From Blastomyces gilchristii SLH14081 (lineage: Eukaryota > Ascomycota > Eurotiomycetes > Onygenales > Ajellomycetaceae), in contig NW_003101679.1 in assembly GCF_000003855.2 (NCBI RefSeq), positions 1,950,085 through 2,014,084 of the forward strand: a DNA stretch of 64,000 nt, read 5' to 3'. Positions 1 through 11,400 of this stretch are shown one piece after another. Under the pieces are notes generated by a model that was not told the origin of the DNA, searched no databases, and saw only the letters and a program-made list of their open reading frames with translations. The stretch's first letter is position 1, and every line of letters begins with the position of its first letter. The position numbers were made by a program, and so were the translations under genes.

Positions 1-815
1 TTGAGAAGATAGCTGACTCTAATTCATCTTGTGTAAGATCAGGCCATTTCTAGTCATTTTCATTAATGTAGTTGAGAAGTGATATATTCTCTTCCTCTGA
101 ATCTGAATCTGAATCTGATGAGTTCTGAAAGAGAATTCTCATGAAAGCTTGACATTTTTTCTCAAAAGAGTTTACTGTATATGATTCATTCTGAAACTTA
201 TATTCTAAAACTGAAAGTTTTGCTACACTTCTTATTTTAGTATAGTTAAAAGCTTTAAAAACTTCCTTCTCTTATACTTCTTCAAGAAATTTATTCCAGC
301 AGTCTGTTTTAGCTCTTTTAATATCTGAAAAATATTCATTTCTGACAGCTTTGAACTCTTTATTAGATATTATATTATTCTTTCAATCTCTTCTAGCAGT
401 AGCTAATTCTTTTCTTTTAGATGAGATATTCTCATTTCATCAAGATTTTAAATACTCAGAAGATTTTCTCTTTGAAATATTATCTCTAACACTTGTTAGA
501 ATAATAGATGTAATAAGCTTCACTCTATTCTCAAGCATTTTATTTAAGATATCTTGATCAGAATTCTAATATAGCTCATTCTGTCTTTCAGATTTTAACA
601 GTTTTATACTTTCTTTAACTGCTTTTCAATCAGCTTTTTCAAAGTTATACTGATTAGAGAGAAGAGGATTTTCACTCATTTATTTTTCACTCAGTTCAAT
701 ATTAAATTGAATAATCTCATGACCTGATTCTGATGTCTCATTTGAATCAATAAACCAGTTTACAAGTCTTCTTTCCATTAGATTTTGTGACATGAAGGTT
801 AGATCTATAATAGAC
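1..815 (-). mobile_element. Tad1-like LINE fragment (copy A), partial
   Basis: This stretch is highly similar to the minus-strand LINE at about 3700-4470 and is another copy of the same family. Read on the minus strand, it begins near the end of the endonuclease domain (the segment matching 4447-4475) and runs into the N-terminal part of the reverse transcriptase, leaving the window on the left. The frame is broken by stops. On the right it stops abruptly at about 815, where an unrelated GC-richer block begins. It is not continuous with LINE B in element coordinates, so it is a separate copy or a rearranged piece. An apparent plus-strand ORF at 351-557 is an antisense shadow. Confidence 0.85.
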
Positions 816-1563
816 TATGAGCGCTAGTCACCCGCAGGATGCACCTTAAGCTAATTACATTTAACCCTCTATAATTAACCGACCACCGCGTTCATCCTCT
901 CAGGCCAGCCACTAATTTCCAGGGGTGTTAGTTAGTGGCTGCCATCGCTCACTTGGTGACGTACACATCAAGCTTCCAGTTGCTGATCTCAGCCTCATTA
1001 GATGCTCATACACCTATCAATCAGCTGTTGTGGCCTCGCCCTGTGTTAGGAACTAACCATAGGCTTGATGACTGCAGTCCTCCCTGCCAGTATTAGGGCT
1101 TGGCAGTAAGCTTGCAGGCTCTAGCCTATCAGGGTGCCCTGCCTAGGGCCTAGATGCGTGTCTAGACCTGCTAGTCAGGTGGTTTTCAAAATCATTCCCT
1201 GTATTTGAGGGGCAGCTAGGCTCTGATGACAGCCCTAGTTAGGGACTTGCTTAAGTAGTGTATAACCACTACATTAGGCTTAACTCTATATCATTAGAAC
1301 CTTGACGGGTGCACAGTAGAATAGTAGGACATTGACACTTCATGCTGGCCCTGATGAGTGTTCACAGAATCTCGCTTAACTAGTGGCTTGGCTTGCAGTA
1401 GGGAGTTCTACCCTGCACCAAGCCTTACTAATTAGGCTCAGCCTCTATTACATGGGGGCTTTCATGGGTAAGAAGTGACAGGTGCCAGCGGTGGGATTTG
1501 AACCCACACACCTCTAATGTGTGTGGCCTTGGTTACCAGTCTTACCAACTGGGCCACGCTGGC
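816..1563 (-). mobile_element. GC-richer block with tRNA-like head, possible large SINE
   Basis: About 750 bp are sharply different in composition from both flanks: GG, CC and CG are common here and nearly absent next door. On the minus strand the block begins with a tRNA-like sequence and continues about 660 bp without any ORF I recognise. The left flank is a LINE endonuclease segment and the right flank a LINE RNase H segment; these are not adjacent in the LINE, so the block is not a simple insertion into one copy. I see no clear target duplication and no A-rich or TAA tail. It could be a young tRNA-derived retroelement, or unique host DNA with a tRNA gene caught between transposons. Confidence 0.5.
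1484..1563 (-). ncRNA. tRNA-like sequence, unusual structure
   Basis: Read on the minus strand, the 7-bp acceptor ends GCCAGCG and CGCTGGC pair perfectly. An A-box-like TGGCCCAGTTGG and a B-box-like GGTTCAAATCC are present, and GTGGG/CCCAC forms a T stem. The middle part is about 8 nt longer than in a class I tRNA. The only convincing seven-base loop (ATTAGAG in a CACAC/GTGTG stem) overlaps the T stem. The A-box region resembles fungal tRNA-Thr, but I cannot assign an anticodon. It may be the pol III promoter head of a SINE, an intron-containing tRNA, or a tRNA pseudogene. Confidence 0.5.
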
Positions 1564-4500
1564 TTTCATTTCACTTGTTTAAACAAGATTCTTTTATCTT
1601 TCTCTTTATAAAAGATCAGAACACTGTTTTTTAAATAGATCTGCTTAATTCTGAACTCTTTTTTGCAGCTGAATCAGCTAATTCATTACCATGAATATTC
1701 ATATGAGCAGGAACTCAATGCAGATGAATTATCAGTTTAGATGTTCTTCTCTTTTAAATTTTCAAAACAGAGTTTAAAATCAGATCAAGATTCATTTAAT
1801 CATTATAAATCTGACTATTTCTAAGTCTTTTTAAAGCAGCTTGACTGTCAGAGAATATTCATATCTCTTTCAAACTATTTCCTCTTTTATAAGATTTTAT
1901 TTCAATGAGTTTGAAAGCTTTCACTATTACAAATAGTTCAGTATCAAAGACTTCAGATTCACAGTCTAAATTTGAGAAATCTGAGATAAAATTGATATTA
2001 TCTTCAGTATAAGCAATGTCTGTATCTAATTTATTCAAATTCTCATTTTTTGAGTCATCTGAGTAAATCAGAATAGAGTCTTTTATATTGATTGTAGAGA
2101 TCTTCTTCAAATACTGTTCATATTCTCTCTCTTTAGATAGTTCACTTATTTGTAAGTCTATGAGAGATTTCAGCTTTTCTCTTCAGAGAGATATCTTCTC
2201 ATGATCAATTTTCTCAACATTTAATAAAGAAAATTAATTCTTAATAAGTGAATATAGTCTATACAGTTGAGAGAGCATTTTCTTTAAAGTATTATTCTCA
2301 TTTCAATCAAGAAATCTATTTCAATCCTGTTCATTTTCTAAGTTAACTAATGAAAATAAAGAAGAGACTCTTTCTCTGATTATATGATTTAAGCTTATCT
2401 TTATGACTCTCAGAGCATAGTTTATACAGGCCTTTTCAAATTGAATAGCAGAAGATGAAATTGAGGCTTCAATTTTCATTACTTTAATAGAAGATGATTT
2501 GAATGCTTTCAGAATTCTTCTCAAAGCTCTGTTTTATAGACTTTGAAACAGTTCAGTGAAGTTATCTTAATTGTTTCATCAAACTTGAACTTCATAATCA
2601 GCTACTGAGATAATACAGGCTATGTATAACTGTCTCATAGTCTGAAAAGATAGACCTCTCTCAGTATTTGATAGTCTGATTATACTATTCAGTAGTCTCT
2701 CTGCCTTGATGATTCTTTGTTGAATATGATATTTAAAATTCAACTTAGAGTTTAACCATACTCCTAGTCATTTGACATTCAAACTGGGTTTAATCTGTTT
2801 ATTCAGAAGAGTTAGACTTAGTTCTTTCTCATTAAATCTGAGAAAAAAGTGAATTAACTCAGTTTTATTCATATCAAATTGAATTAGATTGATATCTGCT
2901 CTAACAAAGATTTTCTTTACTGCTTTCTCAATCACTTCTAAATTCTCTTTGATTGTCTTTGAACTGTAGAGTAGATCAATATCATCTATATAACTTGAAG
3001 ATCTCACTATTTTCATCTCTCTATTCTTGAATAAATATGCAGTGTATATTGCAAATAAAACAGATGAGATTGAAGATTCTTGTGATACTTCTATTTTTAT
3101 CTCAGTTTTATCTTATTTTCTTTCATCAAAGAATAGTTGTATAATTCTTTTAGATATGAAATAATCAACTCATTTTATTAGAGAAAGTGACAGTTTTAAC
3201 ATCTTCAAAGTTTGAATCATCTTAGACTTTGAAATATAATCAAATGCATCTTTTATATCAATAAAAACTGCAGTTGAGACCAGGTCTTCATGCTTTGCTA
3301 CTTGAATATCATGAATAACTGAGAGAATAGTGTCAATTGCAGAACATTGTTTTCTATCTCTCATTTATTCATTAAATAGAAGAGAATCACTAATAGAGCT
3401 TATAAAAGATAATCTAGTAGCTATTATCTTTTCTAGAACTTTTCTCAAACAGTTCAACAGAGATATTACTCTATATAACTTAGAAACTGAAGCTTTTCTA
3501 TTAGATTTTGTAAGGATTACTTCAGTAGCTTCTCTTCAGCATTCAGAATAATAATCATTTCTTAAGAGATTGAAAAAGAGCTCAAAATATTCATTCTTTA
3601 AGTAGAAATATGTGTTTTGAATAATTAAATGATTAATTGAATCAGGCTCTGCAGCAGTTTTAATTGTACTTGAGAATATTACTGACTCTAGTTCATCATA
3701 TGTAAGCTCAGGCCATTCCCAGTTATTTTCATTAATATATTCATGAAATGACATATTCTTCTCTTCTAAATGTGATGAGTTTTGAAAGAGAATTCTTATA
3801 AAAGCTTGACATTTTTTCTCAAAAGAGTTTGCTGTATACAATTCATTCTGAAATTCATATTCTAAGGTTGAAAGCTTTGTTACACTTCTTGTTTTAGTAT
3901 AGTTGAAGACTTTAAAGACTTCTTTTTCTTATACTTCTTTAAGAAATTTGTTCCAGTAATCTGTTTTGGCTTTTTTAATATCTGAAAAATATTCATTTTG
4001 AATAGCTTTGAACTCTTCATCAGATATTAAGTTATTCTTTCACTCTCTCTTAGCAGTGACTAATTACTTTCTTTTAGAAGTGATATTCTCATTTCATCAA
4101 GATTTGAAATACTCAGAAGACTTTTTCTTTGAAATATTTTCTTCAATACTTGTTAAAAGAATAGATGTAATCAGCTTTACTCTATTCTCAAGTATTTTAT
4201 TTGAGATATCTTGACTTTGATTTCAATAAAGCTCACTCTGTCTTTCAGATTTCAGCTGTTTTACTCTTTCTTCAACTGCTTTTCAATCAGCTTTTTCAAA
4301 GTTATACTGATTAGAGAGAAGAGGATTTTCACTTCTTTATTTTTCACTCAGTTCAATATCAAATTGAATGATCTCATGACCTGATTCTGAGATTTCATTT
4401 GAATCAATAAATCAGTTTATAAGTCTTTTTTTAATTCAATTTTATAACATGAAAGTTAGATCTATAATAGATTTCTGTTTTATGTCTTTTCTAATGAATG

Positions 4501-5089
4501 TTTGTTGATCAGACTTGTTAACTAAATCTATTGAATGCTTAAAAGTTCATTCAACCAGTTTATCTACTCTTACTGCTCTTGTGCACTCTGAGTTTCATCA
4601 GGAATGATGTGCATTGAAGTCTCCTGCAATTATAGAGTTTTTTAAGAGAGTTATATTTAAAAATCCTCTATCAATTATTCAGGTATTGTTGTTTTCTTTC
4701 AATGACTTTTCATTATAGATATTTATAAGTTGAATAGTATTAAACTCATTCTCTTTATCTATAATATCACTCACTAGAATATCAGAGTCAGATATGATAT
4801 TAAATCTCAAGTTAAATTAATATCTTGATCTTTTTCTCTCATAGATCACTACTCTTGATTTTATCTCAGATTTTTCAGAAAGAAAGTAGTAATATCTTGA
4901 ATGAGAAATGATATACTGTTGCTCAGTATCAAAGTTTGGTTCTTAAAGAAGTACAAAGTCAACTTTTTATTCAAATGCAATCTGAAGATAAGAATAAATA
5001 CAATTTGAGTTTCTATTCACATTATTTTGAATAAATGTGATTTTTGAAGAGTTTTTACACTTTTTTTATTATTTTTGTTGTATATTCAT
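1564..5089 (-). pseudogene. LINE ORF2: endonuclease, reverse transcriptase, RNase H (broken)
   Basis: ORF2 copies the element RNA at a nicked target. The start is set at ATG 5089, the first Met after ORF1. Readable blocks in order: an EEP endonuclease with LLQEPN and AGDFNAHH (5000-4400); a connector (4300-3850); RT with INxLIIQN-type and DIKDAFDY blocks (3840-3170) and the catalytic YIDD in SYIDDIDLLY (about 2990-3000); a thumb region (2700-2300); and RNase H with YSDDS, SDSQAAL and VPAHMNIHGNELADSA (2080-1680). Stops are frequent, often TGA or TAA where CGA, TGG or CAG is expected. Longer open pieces remain at 3536-3841, 3170-3364, 2768-3016, 2321-2524 and 1859-2110. The C-terminal CCHC finger is lost with the 3' end. 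Confidence 0.88.
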
Positions 5090-5099
5090 ACTAAGAGAG

Positions 5100-6738
5100 A
5101 GTAGAGATAGAGTAGAATCTAATCTCTATCATCAGATAGTAGATTATAACTATTTTGAAAAGTAGGAATCTCAACTGCTTGCATTATATCTAGTTTATTA
5201 TCAGAGTTATTTCTCAATTCTCTAATCTTAACAGAAGTTTGAGAATTCAAATTCTATTTACACTTAGCTGAAGAGTTGAAGTTTGAAGATCTAGATAGTT
5301 GAGAATTTCTTCTTTTTAAGCTTACAGTTGCAGATTTACTAGCTTGACTTTTCTCTTCAGTTTTAGATTTACTTTGAGCTTCATCTTTTCTTCAGTTCTT
5401 CTGAGTTCTTGAAGCAAATACACATTCTTTTGAGCTAGATGTATGTTTTTCTTTGCAATTGAAGCACTTAAGCAGAGTATATTAACATATTTCATCTCTT
5501 TTTAAGCATGTTTCACATTTATACTCACTAGTTTTATGATCTCTAGCACAGAATGCACATTTTGAGTCTCTGAAACAAGAGATTACAAAGTATTCATATC
5601 TTTGACAGTTTGAACACTGTGTTTGAGCTTTGAGATTCATTCTTGAGTCTTTGTATTCATGAACTCTCATTTTCAAATCTACTACTCTTACTTCAGAGAT
5701 TCTTGATTATTCAAGTGTCTTTGTATACACTAGAACAGAGGCATTTCTTCTACTCTGTCTGAACTCAATTGAATTAAGTTATACAGACTCTTTTCTCAGT
5801 GGAATAGAATTATATTCTTTCAATTCATTTTTAAGAAGTAGCATTTCTTTCTCACAGTCAAAGATTTCAACTGAAATATTATAAAGAATGAATTTATCTC
5901 ACTTTTCATCTCTCTTAGATAGAATTGTTGTATTTAACAGAGATTCTACTGCTGACTTTCAGAGATTCTCATTCTGAATAAGAAATTCTGCACTGAATTC
6001 AGACATTGTGATCAGAATGATGAAGTTTTCAAAGAAGAATAACTCAATTGAAGCTATAACTGATTTTTGAACTTCAATATCAGTCATTAACTGAGAAAAG
6101 AACTGCTGATTGATTTCATTTCTAATTCTGAAAATGAGGTTTGAGTTTAGCTTATTTCTCTGCAATATGTCCTGATTTGAGACTTTGAGAATAAGTCTTC
6201 TATTTCTGAAGATTTGAAGATTTTTCTTTTTTTGCATTTTTTTCTTCACTCTTCTATCAATAGAAGTATGAGCAGTATTCTTCTCAGTTTTCTCAGAATT
6301 TTGAGCAGGTTTTGAGATAGCAGATGTAGAGATAGCAGATTTAGAGACAGCAGATTCAGCTGCTTGAGCATATATTTTCTTCTAATTTAAAGAAGAAGAA
6401 GAAGAAGAAGTAGAAAAGAAAGAAGAGTAAACTGAAGAGTCAGTGATTGTATTAGAAATTTTCAAAGTTTTTTGAACTGTGTTTGAAATTCCAAGTTTGA
6501 ACTTGATCACTTTCTATAGTTGTCTAGCCTGAGCATGAAGAATTAACAGAACTTCTTCATTCATCTCACTCAGACACTGCTTTTCAAGAATTTTACTTAC
6601 TTTTTCAAGTTTCTGTATTTCAAGAACTTGTTGTTTCTCTATTTCTTCTTTCTTTCTTCTCTTCAGAATTTCAATCTCAGAAATAGCATTTGAGAAAGCA
6701 TTCTTTTTCACATCAACTGAGTGTACTTTCAAACTCAT
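5100..6738 (-). pseudogene. LINE ORF1: gag-like RNA-binding protein (broken)
   Basis: ORF1 of this LINE class binds the element RNA. ATG at 6738 starts a 74-residue charged, Lys/Glu-rich, probably coiled-coil segment (6514-6738). A Ser/Ala-rich stretch follows, then a basic KKKMQKKKN segment (near 6240) and a conserved globular part (5959-6180). A Cys-rich cluster at 5400-5676 has CSNC..C, CAFC..H..C, CETC and CFNCKEKH..C patterns, that is, at least three zinc knuckles. In the first knuckle the expected His is Tyr (YEYF), whereas the copy at 36579 keeps His (YEHF). Stops interrupt the frame in several places. The end lies just upstream of, or slightly overlapping, ORF2. Confidence 0.85.
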
Positions 6739-6751
6739 TGTTCTTACTCAA

Positions 6752-6880
6752 TGAAAAGTTGATCAGACTAATTCAATTGAGATATTTATTAAACTCTTTT
6801 GAATTGAAAAGTTGATCAGACTGTTTCAATTAAGAGATTTCTAAGTCTGTTTTCAATTGAAAAGTTGATCAGACTATTTC
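6752..6880 (-). repeat. Short tandem repeat upstream of LINE ORF1
   Basis: Three copies of a unit containing AAAAGTTGATCAGACT followed by a TTCAATTGA-like stretch lie immediately upstream of the ORF1 start, spaced about 60 bp apart. The corresponding region of LINE C (27260-27400) also has three units; LINE D (34681-34765) has two. The number of units therefore varies between copies. Its role is unknown; it sits where the RNA leader of ORF1 would be. Confidence 0.7.
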
Positions 6881-7783
6881 AAAAGAAGAATAACAGACTT
6901 TTGTGTATAAAACATCTGATTTTTTTCACACTAGTTCAGTAACTAGATTAGATTTTTGAAGAGAATATAATAAACTAAAATTGATTTTTAAGATAAATCA
7001 GTAAAATCTTTATAATCTCTTTCTTGAGATACAGTGAGAAAAAGTATGATATCAATTGATAATAAATCAGATAATATGACAGTTTTTGAGAGAAAAACTA
7101 ACAAAAAATAAATCAATTTTTTACAGAGAAATTGATTAAAACTATTTAATTTTATTCTAAATTATTCAATTCTTCTCATATAACAAGTGTGCAACTCAAA
7201 TCAGTTAATAAAGAGTATAAAAAAGAATTAAGTATTAATGAAAGCTCTTCAGTCACTGAAAAAGTAATTCTTACTTAAAAGAATATAAAATTATAATAGA
7301 AAATAACTCTGTTTTTAATTCTTTGTAAGAATATTGTATAAAACTCAGAGAAAAACATCTTACTTTTTCAAGAGAAGTAAAAAACTATTTTTAAGATCTT
7401 TTTTTTTTTGCATTAACTGCTACAGAAGAATGAGATAGAAACTGCTAAGATATGCACTACTGTATACTCTCTATCAAGACTTTCTCTCTTCAGAGTCTTG
7501 ATATTATAGAGAATATAAGTCTGTTTCTATATAATAATGTAAATATTGTCAGTGAGATGTAGAGAAACTGGTTATTTATATCTCAAAATAGAAGACTTTG
7601 TCAATGATTATATCAATATAGAGTTAATTCTCAAATTCAATAGAAACCTAGTGTTGCTGTTCTCAATTCCTTGCAGAATCTATTGAATATTGAGGTATTA
7701 AAACTAGATTTAATATATCTCACTGTGCAGGGATCAAAGGCTCAGTCAGACCTTGAGGTATACTGATTTTATAGTTGTCATAT

Positions 7784-8060
7784 CTGCTGATTATGTATCA
7801 AGTACAGTTGCTGAGGTATCTTTTTGTACTTTTCTGTCAGGGATGGGCCAGATTGAGAGGGGTGGTACAAGGGTGAGACTTGGCATTGATGTCTAGATAC
7901 ACTGAAGACAGACCGCGGAGGTTGCACTTCAGAAGTGGCTGTTGATTATGTGCTTGATATTATCGCCGAGGTATCTTTTTGTATTTTTCTGCCGGGGATG
8001 GGCCAGATTGGGAAGGGCGGTACGAGGGTGGGACTTGGCGTTGATGTTTTGGAACATCAA
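7784..8060 (-). promoter_or_regulatory. Two tandem units in the LINE 5' region (likely promoter monomers)
   Basis: Two direct copies with a period of about 155 bp start near 7784 and 7939. Both contain GAGGTATCTTTTTGTA, then GGGATGGGCCAGATTG and a GGTAC.AGGGTG.GACTTGGC block. The outer unit (toward 8060) keeps its CG dinucleotides; the inner one has several changed to TG or CA. The same pair occurs in LINE C (about 20277-20570) and LINE D (about 35700-35985). LINE 5' monomers often carry the internal promoter; that role here is inference. Confidence 0.6.
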
Positions 8061-8420
8061 AGATGGACAGGGTTTTCGTGGAGGTCGCTCCTCAGATATC
8101 TCCACAACTACAGATCAGGGATCTTCCAAAATCGAGAAGATTGGTGCATATGGCTAGGTCTCTTCACCTTACAATTTGTATGGCAATTTGGCCCGGGGTT
8201 GTGGTGTGGTAGGGGAGAATGGGGGATAATCCCACACAGGAGTTTCGAACGACGTCTGGTTCACGTTTGGCTGGATAACTCCACCACCACACGGGGTATG
8301 CGGTCGGCGATGGGGTCAAAATGCTCGTATGATCGAGGGCTTTTCGATGGATCTATCGGCGGGTTCTTATTCGAAAAATCGAGCGAGTTCGTGGTGGAGC
8401 GGTTCGGAGTCTGGATATAA
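7935..8420 (+). CDS. Antisense ORF in the LINE B 5' region, unknown
   Basis: A 161-codon ORF, the longest open frame in the window, runs opposite to the LINE, starting in the second tandem unit and crossing the GC-rich 5' end. I recognise no domain. The C-terminal part, with GSKCSYDRGLFDGSIGGF, is also open in LINE D (36116-36394). In LINE C (19930-20200, read on the minus strand) the same frame has stops. Openness could simply reflect the low stop density of this GC-rich, little-mutated segment. A functional reading would be an ORF0-like antisense product, as known from primate L1, but nothing in the sequence proves translation. Confidence 0.25.
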   Translation: MAVDYVLDIIAEVSFCIFLPGMGQIGKGGTRVGLGVDVLEHQRWTGFSWRSLLRYLHNYRSGIFQNREDWCIWLGLFTLQFVWQFGPGLWCGRGEWGIIPHRSFERRLVHVWLDNSTTTRGMRSAMGSKCSYDRGLFDGSIGGFLFEKSSEFVVERFGVWI

Positions 8421-8438
8421 ACCGTGTCAAGACAGTAG

Positions 8439-11400
8439 TTGTGACTATCTAGAACTTTCATCACTTTATACTTGATATAATAGTAATTCAGTGTTTGAGA
8501 TGAATGTGTGATCTGTATATTCTTAAGATTCAATCACACTAAGTCTTCTATCTTATAATGCTCAGCAGAATCTCAGTAAACATTGATTTGATTTTCTTAG
8601 TCTTATTTCATAATTGTTATGAAGATCTCTGCTCAGTCATGAGTGTCTCAGAGCTTTGTTACTATATTATCAGTGCTTTGAATTGAACTGTAGAGGTTTG
8701 ATATGAAATGTGTGATTTCTAGAAGATTTAATACTTTCATGTGATAATCATGTGTAAGAAAGAACAGACTTATATCTATTAAAATAGCATTTCAGCTGTT
8801 GATAGCAATCTTCATGTATAGAAGAAGATCATATCAATTATCTTATAAGTAATTATAGAACTTATAAAGATAATTCTTTACAGTCTGAATTATTCATTCT
8901 AACACATTATCAGTCTCAGAGTGATAGATAGTTGATAAACAGTATATAATCTTGAGAACTTGACAGATTCTTATTCAGAGAGTACTTATAAATTGACAGT
9001 CTTAATCTGATACTATAGATCTCAGTAATTCATACATTCAATAGAACAGACCCTGTAGAAAGACTTCAGTGACTTATTCAGTATCTATCTTATTACAAGG
9101 TTTTAATATCACATCTTTACTCAATCAGTCAATAATGATCAGAATGTTCTTACAACTCTTACTCTTACAGAGATTAATAGTGAAGTTAATTATCACATCT
9201 TATTAGATTCTATCAGAGATATTAAGTGATTTCAGTAGATCTTTTCTACAGTTCTTTTATAAGATAATGAAGAAACAATAGTTACAGTTTCAGATAAAGT
9301 GTCTGATGCTATTTAATATCTCAGATCAGTAAAATTCTTAAGAGATTATTTAATACAGTTATTCACAACCTGAATGTTCAGTTATATATAAGTCATGCAT
9401 CTCTTACATTATCTGAGTGTGTAAGAATTCAGAGTGAGAGACTCAGTATTGTTCACAAAATTACAGAGTATTACTGTTATCTATTGAATATTTCAAGATA
9501 TTCATCTTTATATGTAATTCTGAAGAGAATTGAGACACTTCTTATTATACTGCTTCAGTGAGAGTCTGAAGAAGTTCATCAGTCTAAGCTGCTGTATATC
9601 ACAGTTTATTTAGTGTAGAAGAAGTGAAGATATCAGTGTTAGTTCAGAGAGAAGATGTTCTAATCAGAGAAGTATATCTAGTGTTATAAGTAATCTCATC
9701 ATGATTAACTAATGTCTTCAGGTTTAAGAGCTGATGTTCTCAGTTTATTCAGTGCATATCTGTCATATCAGATGATATATCTTACTCTCATTGTGAGAGA
9801 GCATCTAGCATTGAGTTCTGACTACTGAGGCAGTAGTGTATAGTGAAGTGAAAACAGTTTAATAGCTTGAATCATCACATCTGTTATTCTGTAAGCTTGT
9901 GAGTGATGATGAAGTATTTGAGATTCTTATAATCTGTGATTATCTCAAATTTAAAGCCACTTTAGAGTTCAAAGTCACATTCTTCTAGATAGTATACAAT
10001 TGCAAGAAGTTCTTTATTATAGATCTCATAATTGTATTCAGCAGAACTCAGTTTCTTAGACATGAAGATGTATAATTATAAGACATCTTCATCATTATAT
10101 TGTAATATAGCTTCTTCTGTGATATAGTCAGAGAAATTAGCTTCAACAACTGTCTTATGATCAGAATCAAATGTTATCAGTAGAGAGATATTAATAAATA
10201 TCTTCTTCATCTATATAAATGCAGCTTCAGTGTTCACTAATCACTGAAATACTGAGTTCTTTTTGATAAGATCTATGAGTGATCTAGTGATATCTGAGAA
10301 ATTCTGTATAAATCACTGATAGAAGTTAGTAAATTCAATGAAGCTTCAAACATCTTTCACAGTGTATAGAACCTCTCATTCAAGAATAGTAGAGATCTTT
10401 TCAGAATTTATTCAGATTCACTTATCAGCTTCTATAATAAAAACTAGATATTTTATACTCTTAACTTCAAAATCACACTTATCTATGTCTATTGATAGTT
10501 CTGCTTCTTGTAGTCATTGTAATACTTTTCATCTATATTCTTGATATTCTTTTCTGAACTCATAAGTGAAGATGAGAATCTTATCAAGATAAGCAGAGAC
10601 AAACTTATTAAGAAAATTTCAGAGTGCTCAGTTAATATACTTCTGAAATATACTGAGAGCATTAGTCAGTTCAAAGAGTGTGACTACTTATTCAAAGAGA
10701 TTATATTATATTCAGAATATTGTAAGTTATTCATCTGCTTCAGTGATATAAATCTTATAAAATACAATAATAATATTTAACTTTGTACATTATTGAGCTC
10801 ATCTGATCAATACTAGAGTTTTATTAATAAGAGATAAGAGATAATAATCTTTCTTTATTAATCTGTTCAGTTCTTAATAGTTTACACAGAATCAGAGTTC
10901 TTTATCTGATTTCTTTGCAAAGAGAATAGAAGCTGCAGTGAAAGAGTTACTAATATATATTAATTTATTATTCAACAGATTATTGAGTGTCTTCTGAAGA
11001 AGAAAAAGTTCATCTCAGAATATATTATAAAGAAGGCCTTATAATGATTTAGAATTCTTATCATTTTTCTTTTCTAACTTAATACTATGATTCACTTCTG
11101 AGCTTTGTAATAAAGGTAGATTTGTAATATTATCTTATCAGAAGACATCTAGATATTTATAATATTATTATTTATTATTATTCTTTCGTTATACTTATAT
11201 ACAAGCGGAGCTTATGATGAGTTCTTGCGTGATGTTAAATACAGGTCAAGTGTTGATTTTACAGAAGGAAATACAGGTGTTGAGATCATGTCAAGATAAT
11301 AAGAACATAGAAAATACAAAGAAGTGACAATTAGACACATGCAATAATAACTTCTCATCTCAGAAATATAGAGTGATTCATTGAAGTGATTTGTACATCT

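Larger units (their letters stand above)
1564..8414 (-). mobile_element. Tad1-like LINE, copy B (3' truncated)
   Basis: A nearly complete non-LTR retrotransposon on the minus strand. In element order it has a 5' region with two related tandem units (8414-6739), ORF1 with zinc knuckles (6738 to about 5100), and ORF2 with endonuclease, reverse transcriptase and RNase H (from 5089). The 3' end is missing: at 1564 the RNase H region meets the tRNA-headed block, so the C-terminal zinc finger and the (TAA)n tail present in other copies are absent. The 5' end meets a gypsy copy at about 8414-8439. The domain order fits the Tad1 group of fungal LINEs. Many in-frame stops mean it is not active. Confidence 0.9.

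Noticed and set aside
3330..3551. Plus-strand ORFs over LINE copies (also 351-557, 4008-4214, 30871-31092)
   Set aside because: Antisense shadows of the minus-strand RT and connector. The same shadow appears in each copy because the copies are homologous.
6393..6412. GAA repeat (and TTC runs near 45058) as a regulatory tract
   Set aside because: These are the coding repeats for Ser/Glu/Lys runs in LINE ORF1 and hAT ORF A, seen in every copy.
10338..10780. ORFs on the plus strand of gypsy P, and 24327-24533 and 25578-26352 on the minus strand of gypsy Q
   Set aside because: They are antisense to pol in both copies; the true frames are on the other strand.
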